DNA of 64,000 nt. Origin: Diploptera punctata. Its lineage: Eukaryota; Arthropoda; Insecta; Blattodea; Blaberidae. Below are positions 55,925 through 64,000 of the stretch, piece after piece. The stretch lies in contig JASPKZ010001241.1 in NCBI GenBank assembly GCA_030220185.1, positions 1,162,501 to 1,226,500 of the forward strand. The letters run 5' to 3'. The notes beneath the pieces are model-generated. The model made no database searches. It had not been told where the DNA came from and saw only the letters and a list, made by a program, of their open reading frames with translations. Made by a program: the position numbers and the translations under genes. Positions within the stretch are counted from its first letter, which is position 1, and the number at the start of each line of letters is the position of its first letter.

Positions 55925-57870
55925 CATCTAGAGGATTTGAAAATAAAAGTGGCATTTGATAGTACTATTTGAAGAATAGATTTAAGCTGTTTACTCAAAA
56001 ATCATTATTTAAATATAGTTACCGGCTTTTTAAAATATTTATATATTTCATGTAAACGGCGATGTTTGAAAAAAAAACAGAAATTTTTGATTGTTTCATT
56101 TGTTTATTCACTGCACCTTGATCATATTACTTATTGCCAAACAGGATAACAGTATTGTAAGAATTCACTCTAGTGGAGGAAAAAACAAATAAAAATGTAT
56201 ATTATAACCAACATTATAGGTTATTTTTTTATGCACAACTCAATAAAGTGTTACTTAAAACACAATTATTGAACGCACAATTATCAAATGTGTAGGTCGA
56301 AAGGATCTGCTATATTCAATATATATTTTTTGGAGAGTTAGTCACTGCAAAATAATGCTCTGACCTGTTCAGAAACTAAAAAGCATCTTTCTTTATCACA
56401 AAAGAAGGAGCTGTTAAAGAGAATTCGATAAATAGCGAGATGAAACACGACTGTCATTGGTTGTAAAACAAAAGTATGTTACAATGCGATGTTGTGAAGT
56501 TGTTTTTGCAGAAGCGAGGAAATTATTATAAACCGAGAGATAGCGAGGTTTTAATTTCCGAGATTCCATAGAACACTTCACAAACGTGTGTTGAACATTA
56601 CGTTTTGCGCGATGGTGTTTTCAAAATAATAAATAATAATAAAATAATAACTTTGTTGAAAATATTTGCGTTCATTATAAACAACTGACTAACGTTAATA
56701 TTCTGGCCAATGTTTACACAGTAAATGCTGAAAATAATTAAGTTGAGACTACAGCAGGCAATGACACCAATCAGATATAAAATATGGGCAAGTACGATTT
56801 TATTGATTTATATTGTTTCAAATAAATTTCAGTTAATTTAAAATGCAGTTATTTGTTTCGTATAATATATATTAACACTACATTTTCAATTTATAGTTTT
56901 GTATATACATTTACGTAGTATACACAAGGGGCACTAGGTAGGTAATTTGTAATATTACAGTTTAGTTATTTATAGGCTGGCAATCCTGAAATTAAGAAAT
57001 GTATCGTTCAATCATGGTCACCATTGCTATAAATACGACAGAATGCAGTGCAAAACATCCATTGAAACGTGATAGATCAATGACTCCCATTTGGGGCATA
57101 AGTTAAATTGTGATAAATAATGCCACAAGTCATTCGCCATTTATCAAGAGAATTTGGAATTTGGAAATCAAGAGTGGCATTTGTTAGGACAATTAAACGA
57201 ATAAAATTAAGCTGTTTACTAACAAATCATTATTTAAATATAGTTACTCGTGTTTTAAAATATGTATACATTTAATGTAAACGGCGATGTTTAAAAACAA
57301 AAGAGAAGTGATGTTTGAAAACAAATAAGAAACTATTGTTACGCTTGTTCATCACTGCAACCAGATCATATTATTTATTACCAAAAGATCGCAATATTGT
57401 AAGTATGCACCCTAGTGGAGAAATTTATAACCAATTCGTAATTAATTTCTGATGTCCTATGATATGAATATGTCAATTATATTTTTTGCAACATTATTTT
57501 CTGGGAAATAATTCGTTTAAGAAAGTGCAAATAGTGGTTTATTTTTTTAAATAATCAATTGCTACAAATGTTTTATATTATCTCCCGCAAGCACTATCAG
57601 CACCTTACATTCGTGCACTATATGTACAATCTGGCAGCCGTATTTCTTGGAGACTCAGTCACTGCAAAATAATACTATGACCTATTCAAAATGCTAAAAA
57701 GGAGGAGCTTTCTTTAATATGATAAACTTGTTTCATAAATTCGAGGTGAAACACGACTGTGATTGGTCGTAATTTTAAAAAAAAATCATTGAAATGTGAT
57801 TGTTCATTGAATCCCTTTTGGGGCATGTGTTAAATAGTCAATGTAAAGATTCAGCAGTTTGCATATCCTA
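55925..57870 (+). repeat. Repeat V, two direct copies (one with D)
   Basis: Unit 1 (about 55925-57140) and unit 2 (about 57150-57870) share cattatttaaatatagtta, gtaaacggcgatgttt, tagtcactgcaaaataat and gtgaaacacgactgtgattg. Unit 1 contains repeat D (56474-57060) exactly where unit 2 and the 25-kb copy are continuous. Non-coding. Confidence 0.75.
56474..57060 (+). repeat. Repeat D, copy 2, inside repeat V
   Basis: Aligns with 5275-5875. Unit 2 of repeat V lacks it, so it was inserted into unit 1 or lost from the others. The junction lies within about 10 bp of the site where the tRNA-like array entered another V copy. Confidence 0.7.
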
Positions 57871-58579
57871 GGGAACAAGCCCTCAAATGTAACAAATATA
57901 GAGGAGGCCAGATAACTATACCTTAAGTGACGCATGTAATCCAACAACAAATCAAACAATAAAAATCCAATAATAAACACAAAAAAAATGAAATAAATAA
58001 AACAAATAATAAATACACATTTTAAAAAGTACTATATCAATTGTTCTCAATAGAGATGTGTCTCACTCAGTTAGAAAAGGAATTTAGATACAACTACCAT
58101 AAAATGGATAAATAATAAACAAACAAATTTTAAAAAATTAAAAACGATTAAATATAAATTATAAATAGGTAACTTCACAACTTCACAATAGTTTTGGACG
58201 TGCCAAGGAGAGTATGTAGAATTCAACTCTAAATACCAAACATCTGAATTGAGTTGCCGCTATTACATTATAAATTCAACTAATTAAACAGTATTTATCC
58301 AGTTCAGATTACAAGCCGAAATACAAAAAAAAATGTATTATACATTTCTGTATACAATAGAAATTTCTAATAAATTGGAGTTGAACAACCGTATTTGATA
58401 CATAGGAGTAATAAAATGAATTTAATAAATATGAACATCACTTCACAAGATAAAGAAGTTATATAACACTGTTCTGGCATCAGGAACAAAATTTATCACA
58501 GAAGTCAACACCTTTAAATACGCCCAAAATGTAATATTTTTGACAAGAAAGATGCTTATGACAAAAGTAATGTCCAAAA
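57871..58579. other. Unassigned AT-rich interval
   Basis: Very A-rich; no recognised element. Confidence 0.4.
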
Positions 58580-59455
58580 GGTTGGGATGGGTTGGATATG
58601 GGAAAAAGGGACCGAAAATCGCAAGAATGCGTGGAGAAAAAGTAAGAAGGAGGTAAGCCTACTTATATATATATATATATATAAACCGACAAAATATTTT
58701 GGCCGAATGTGTGGGAAAACGATCACTGCTTTTACAAAGAGACCTAAAACAAGTTTGGGGAAAAGAATCTTGTATACTCAATCTAGGATTTAAAGAGAGA
58801 TCAGGGTTTGCTAGGTTTAGTTTAGCGGCATGGAAATTTTAAAAAATTAGCGGCGATCACGATATGCGAATATGTCCAATGTGCGGGAGCTTTGAAGACG
58901 AGATACATATATTAGGAAAATGTAACGATTTAGAACATTGGAGGCGTCAGTTATTACCGGAAAGGTTTCTAAATTCAAATCGTGAAAGATTGACATGCTA
59001 CGAGTTATTGGTAAAGCCAGAAAATTGAATAAACTTGGGTAGATTTTTTGACAAAACGCGGAAAATAAGAACAACACTCATTCATGAATAAATAAATATG
59101 TTAACAGATTGCAATACCATCAATACTCAATAATTCTACATAACTAAGTTAATGTATAATGTAATTGTATGGTAACGGAGGTTACATTATCTATTCTATC
59201 ACAATAGCCCTTTAACTCAGGCACTTCACTTTGGTTAAAATAATTGATATTTGTTTATTTTATTTTGAATAGGAAGATATTTAATCTTAAAATTATTAAT
59301 ATTAATGTTTTCTTTTTTGTTTTAAGTATATTTTACCAAACAGCAACTGTTTGTAACGGACTATCAACAGCACGTACGGCTTACTGCCCGTGCGACCCCT
59401 ATTTGTAAATAACATTGTATGTATCTTACTTTTAGATTAATAAAGTCCTTATGTA
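58580..59455 (+). pseudogene. LINE-K C-terminal end with zinc-knuckle
   Basis: Near 58855-59030 one frame reads MRICPMCGSFEDEIHILGKC (C-x2-C...H-x4-C pattern), then NDLEHWRRQLLPERF, a stop and LGRFFDKTRKIR. Such a C..C...H....C end follows the RT of several LINE groups. The 5' part (58587-58793) is not clearly part of it. The 3' end, cggcttactgcccgtgcgac to taataaagtcct (59374-59450), recurs at 40241-40316. A (TA)n run lies at 58663-58682. Confidence 0.68.
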
Positions 59456-60435
59456 TATATGTACAAGGGTTTTGTATGATATACAACTTTCCTCATTAGA
59501 GGATTGCCTCAAGAACAAAGGGAAATTTTCGAAATTGATGAAATACATTTTGTAAATACATTTAACAATTTCAAATTGTAATTGAATTATACATACTGTA
59601 AAGTAGAAATTTTGTATATATGTTTTTTTTATTAAAATTGATCACCTAATGGCAGCGATGGTAATTTTAGAAAGATACAATCTGTCCAAATCCACGAAAT
59701 TACAAAATTTAGCTAACAATCCTGGTATAGTATCTCTTGCCCGGATCATCAATCCTGGGACAGTTATACTATCTAATCGGTATTTATCTTTGTAATAGTC
59801 ATAATTTTGGCTCATATATGGCTGAAAGCAGTGGTAAAAAATTTAACTAAATAAGTAAAAGCCCAGATTTATATATATATATCTACTTTATTACGATATT
59901 TGATGCATTCATTTTCTGAATACGAGTTTGATAATGAAATTAAAAATTGTTAAGAAATAAACAATATATTTTGTACAGCTTATAAATAGATTCTATATGT
60001 AATGCTGTATGTGACAATATTCTTGTGTAAGATGATAGAGGGTTTTTCAAAAACTAAATATGAAAAGTATTAATATGGGAGGCTTACATTATTCATTAAA
60101 GTGTTCAAGAATGCTAATTTAAAGGTTAAGTGCACAGGCCTGCGGATTAATTTTTTTTCTGCGGCACAAGGGTTTAACAGGGCTCTGAACTTAATTTTTG
60201 TGCTGAATTCAAAATACGTTACCAGTTTTTTCTCGTATCAAGTAAGATTTTTTTGCCATGTTGAAATTAAATATTTATTACATTTTGCATTGTATCAAGT
60301 AGCCATAATCTTTTATGTTGTCGTAAATACTACAAATGCTTGATACAATAACAATCGTGCAGTTAAAACGGTTTGAAATAAATAAAAACACTACTAATAT
60401 ATCTTATTAAATGTATTTTCTCCTCCGCTTAGCAA
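59456..60435. other. Unassigned interval
   Basis: Includes an 80-residue plus-strand frame (60101-60343) with hydrophobic stretches but no family I recognise; probably chance. Confidence 0.4.
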
Positions 60436-60439
60436 CAAA

Positions 60440-61640
60440 TGAACGGTACGTTTATTGGCGTTTGTGTTCCTGCCGAGGATTTTCTCTTACCGAACACCAA
60501 CGATAGTAGGTAATTATTAAGAGATCCCATCGATCCTGTTACTTCGATTCAATATTTTTTATGTCTTGGTGGAACTTGTTATCACTGTGGTAAATGTTGA
60601 TGATGATAGTGGAGGAAGTGTAACTTCAAGCACATACTACACCCCAGTGCCCTGAAATTTTCGAGCAAGGTTTTTACAATTTTCTCATATTGATCACCCT
60701 TAACATTACCCATAAACTTCTCTATGACGTCCTCGTAATTCTCAAGCTTGTACTTCCATGTCAGACATGCAGGTTTTAAAATAACACCCCAAATAATTTG
60801 CGAATCTGCGGCGATCTAAAAGTCTGCCTTCCCATTTGCCTCCTACGCTAACATAATTCTTAGCAATATATTGTTAAAAAGGGACGTTTTAGTCCATAAC
60901 ATTAACAAACTGCTTCATTAATTTTAGTTTTATATGCAAATGAGGTAGGTTTTTTTTCCAGAATCAACTAATGGACGATGTATTAAATTTTTTTTCCCGG
61001 GCACCATTCGTTTCCTTTTCGACCAATAAGTAACCTTTTCCTGGCTCCTGAGTCCTATTCGCACGAAAAACACGGACATTTCGTATACCCTCCATTGTCG
61101 CCTCAATAAAATATCACATACCTTAAGGTCACATCACACATACCACTTGTGTTCATTATAATTTTTTCTAGAACAGTACACATGTTTGTATATGTTTCTT
61201 TCATGTACACTGACTGAATTACTGGCACTCTAGCTAAGCTAATTCATTACCATTATGTAGAAGAACGCCCTTTAGATGTACTTTGCTAGAATCAATAAAT
61301 ATACACCAATCTCCCGATTAATAAACTTTTCCTAGGCGATCTTCTTCACCATACCAATAAAATATCTTACCAGGAGCTAAAATATTTTCTTCTTTAAATC
61401 TCGAACCTAAATGTTCACTTTTTTCTTTTGTAAGACCCAAATCGCGTACCAAATAGTTTAATTTTAATTAATTAATAGGACGCGAATTATTGTATTTTGA
61501 TTCTAGGGACGAAATTAAATCATTGTGTGCTGGAGGTGGAGGTGCAGGTACTATTATTTTGCAACAATGTTGATTTAGAATTGCAATATCTGGCCCATGT
61601 GCTGGCGACTTGTTGTTTCAGTAGTTTTTTCGCCGGAAAC
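60440..61640 (-). pseudogene. Pseudogene of an uncharacterised invertebrate protein family
   Basis: Minus-strand pieces, 5' to 3': NYLVRDLGLTKEKSEHLGSR, then FKEENILAPGKIFYWYGEED, DWCIFIDSSKVHLK, GVLLHNGNELA, and a cysteine-containing GGYTKCPCFSCE segment. Then come a decayed leucine-rich stretch and FHQDIKNIES..QDRWD near 60540. Order and spacing are consistent with a single ~350-residue protein broken by many frameshifts. I recall similar uncharacterised, often multicopy proteins in insect genomes, but cannot name a family or function. It may be transposon-linked. A sister fragment lies at 63464-63640. Confidence 0.55.
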
Positions 61641-61649
61641 TGTGTAAAT

Positions 61650-62590
61650 TAACAAGGAGAATGACGTAGGATGAACCTACCCTCAGTTAAACACAATACA
61701 ATCTACTATGAATAAAATGAGGGATCACTGATCATATTATAAAATTGTGTTATATATTAGGTGTTTATATATGTTATTACAGCACGTATATACCGCATAA
61801 AGATGGCGGATCGCGCGCTCTCATTTTTGTGTTAAAGTAGAATTGTGCAAACTCTGTACGTGATACGCAAAGATTAGTTAAGAGTTCCGTTATCAGGGTA
61901 TTTGACTTGACTTATTTGCATTAAAATATATCCTGCCGTAAAGTCATCGCAGGCCTGTGTGGTTTATATTAACAAAATGAGAGTATCGTATGAAGGTATT
62001 GACATATATGAAATGTCAGTACACATCATACATATTAGAAGTATGTCTTCTTATAAATTTAAGTGGAAAGACAGACTGGTGAGCTTTACTTCTCTCACAA
62101 GAAACTGCACGTAGCCCAATTCCAGTTTGTAATATTGAATTGAATCAAGTAATCAGAGTTATTTCACCAGCCATAGGTTTTTGTGAATGTTGTTTTTTTT
62201 ATAATATATTTATGTATAATATACTTTCTTGGTTTTAATTCCTGCAAATTATAGACAGAGTAGTTTTATTCTCTATGTTGTTACCAGAGAGACGCATTCA
62301 TGTTGAAACATGTTCCACTCTGTGTAAGCATATGCAAGTACAAACATGTTACAATACGTTGAAATAATGCATAATTTCATTAAACAGAGTACCAGTGGTT
62401 AGTTTTAAAATTATACAGAGTCTGTTAACGGTAAAGTGTTTTCCGATATATATTGTTTGTATTTGTAAGTCGTATAAACGTTTTAACATGATAAGAAACT
62501 TTTCGAATTATCCAAACAAATTCTGCTACCTACAGGTTTTGGTGAACTAATATTCAAGTTTGAGGAACGATATTTCATACATTTTTTTGT
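61650..62590. other. Unassigned interval
   Basis: No recognised element. Confidence 0.4.
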
Positions 62591-62872
62591 AAGCCCTTGT
62601 TTCTATCATCGAGATTTAGCCGCTCTCTCCATACAGCGAAGTAATTGAACCATACTAATTTAGTTACTTGTTTTCATATAGATGTCATTGGAGTGGCACA
62701 TGGTCAGCGTTCCGCCTCGTACTGACATCTATGAAACGAAGGTAGTACTAGACGGGAAAAGTCAGTAAACGTTGCTTAGAGGCCTTTTTATTCAGGTTTA
62801 AGGATATTTTACGAGCATGAACATCTTCAAATTCTGGACCCACGGCTTTATCGTCCCTTCCGGAGGACCTAT
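62591..62872 (-). mobile_element. SINE-C body without head
   Basis: Minus-strand body matching 4470-4780 (gtaagccc at the 3' end, accatactaatttagttac, tgctt-agaggcctttttatt). The sequence stops before the tRNA head, as in 5' truncation. TSD not found. Confidence 0.8.
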
Positions 62873-63460
62873 GAAAAAATATTAAGAATTTTATTTTTGA
62901 ATGTAACATTTATGATTTTGTGTTTCAAATCATTGTGTGTATCATGTGTTAGACTTCTCACTGGATGGATTTAATCATGCACATGATATGTAACATTCAT
63001 TTCCTACGATGTGTACGGAACAGATTAATCATTCAAGGGATTGCTATTTCTGCTTAACCAACACTAAATGAATCAAGTTGGTTGCAAATTACACAGTTAA
63101 ATATCACAATTTGACATAAACCAAGATGATTGTGTCAAACAGTGAAGAGATTCTATTACCGATTTGTCCTCAATTTCATGACCTTACTTGATATCTCGAA
63201 CTCTCCTCACACTGAACAACAAAGAAAGGAGTGACGTTCGAAGTAAGTAGTTCATCATAAACTCACATTTTGACTCAGAAGATTCAAATTATATTTGGGA
63301 TTTAAATTTATCTGAACAGTTAGCTGAGCTTTAATTTTCTGACTAAAGCCTAAAATCAACTCCAAAAATACACAAATGTTATGCGTTTATCGTAATCGCA
63401 TTGAAATATCAGTGATGTTTTCTCTAAAAAAAACCATGCATTTTTGTAATTTTTTTTTCA
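62873..63460. other. Unassigned interval
   Basis: No recognised element. Confidence 0.4.
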
Positions 63461-63463
63461 ACT

Positions 63464-63638
63464 ATGGATGCTCTACATCAGAGAAGTGGCGACTACTCAC
63501 AGGCTCATCGGAAGTACGAAGGCTGTACTTATTACAATGGCGTTGAAATACCATCAATGCCTGTTGGGAATACCACAGATATGAAAGAGAAATATCAAAG
63601 TATGAAATTGCTGTTGCAAAAGTATGCAAAATATAACT

Positions 63639-63640
<2 letters not shown>
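63464..63640 (+). pseudogene. Fragment of the same uncharacterised protein family
   Basis: Frame 63464-63694 starts MDALHQRSGDYSQAHRKYEG. Its later part, YYNGVEIPSMPVGNTTDMKE and YQSMKLLLQKYAKY, parallels the LLHNGNELA and following segment of the 60440-61640 pseudogene. The frame then runs into a (TA)n tract and is not coding beyond it. Only ~55 residues are informative. Confidence 0.45.

Positions 63641-63679
<39 letters not shown>
63641..63679. repeat. (TA)n microsatellite
   Basis: About 19 TA units truncating the preceding frame. Confidence 0.9.
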
Positions 63680-63685
<6 letters not shown>

Positions 63686-63714
63686 GGATATTAAATATCG
63701 ATTTTGTCTGTCCA

Positions 63715-64000
63715 CTAGCTAATACCAGGTGTCCGTTGCTCCGCCTAAATAAATGAAATATTAAAGGTTATTAAATTGTATTATACGCTAAAACAAACCA
63801 AATATGCGTTCAGCCAATCTTCCACTTCTAATTGCCGGATTTCACTCATTTTTATTTCATAATACCTACCTCGGTATATTTTAATAGGGTATACTGAGAT
63901 TCGTTGTGATACATCAGAAATTGTGACCGCTAGATATATTTTTAAATGTTCACTTCAGGTGAACTCCAATACGTAATGGTTTCATGGGGTCAAATTGTGA
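63715..64000 (-). mobile_element. Helitron 3' end, running off the window
   Basis: The minus strand ends CACCTGGTATTAGCTAG at 63715 followed by T, like the 5061 Helitron. The body extends beyond the right edge, so its 5' end and content are unknown. Confidence 0.5.

Noticed and set aside
60101..60343. 80-residue hydrophobic frame as a membrane protein
   Set aside because: AT-rich sequence gives Phe/Leu/Ile-rich chance frames; no similarity or repeat support.

Overview
This window looks like a gene-poor, repeat-rich stretch of an arthropod genome, most likely an insect. It is AT-rich, and I found no intact host protein gene, operon or rRNA gene. Instead it is densely filled with degraded eukaryotic mobile elements: several LINE (non-LTR retrotransposon) families, a Penelope-like element, Tc1/mariner elements, Helitrons, foldback elements and at least four families of tRNA-derived SINEs. 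The mix would suit a large polyneopteran genome (cockroach, termite, orthopteran or stick insect), but the species guess is inference and is not proven by the sequence. I name the repeat families locally (SINE-A to -D, LINE-S, repeats D, V, W, X, Y) because no database could be searched.

Layout. 0-9.6 kb: SINE-A with a perfect target-site duplication (TSD), a SINE-D copy, a LINE with a 16-bp TSD, SINE-C, a non-autonomous Helitron carrying repeat D, and LINE fragments including an endonuclease piece. 9.8-12.2 kb: two Penelope-like copies (reverse transcriptase plus GIY-YIG nuclease) in a head-to-head palindrome. 12.2-22.3 kb: SINE-B copies, a 165-bp tandem repeat, an intron-containing tRNA-Tyr relic, a foldback element split by SINE-A, a decayed mariner-type element and LINE tails with (ATT)n tracts. 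24.2-26.4 kb: a Helitron, then a block of three 292-bp tandem units plus one inverted unit, each with a tRNA-like gene, the whole block flanked by an 11-bp TSD inside an older repeat. 27.6-35.8 kb: SINE-B and SINE-D copies with clean TSDs, a chimeric SINE, an RTE-like LINE, and an almost intact DD41D Tc1/mariner transposon. 36.3-42.8 kb: LINE-S tails, a 1.3-kb foldback element and a Helitron with Pif1-type helicase remains. 43.6-49.2 kb: LINE pieces and a three-level nest (SINE-B in a LINE in repeat X). 49.4-51.9 kb: a second Tc1/mariner element. 52.3-64 kb: a perfect 38-bp inverted repeat, more LINEs, the tandem repeat V/D region, and a pseudogene of an uncharacterised protein family.

How the parts relate. 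The elements are not genes cooperating in a pathway. The SINEs would have been mobilised by LINE machinery, which fits the 10-14-bp TSDs and shared 3' ends. Because several families occur more than once here, the window contains its own uninterrupted copies for comparison, so insertion order can be read directly in at least four places. The clearest possibly undescribed object is the 25.26-26.24 kb tRNA-like array, which appears to have entered its target as one unit.
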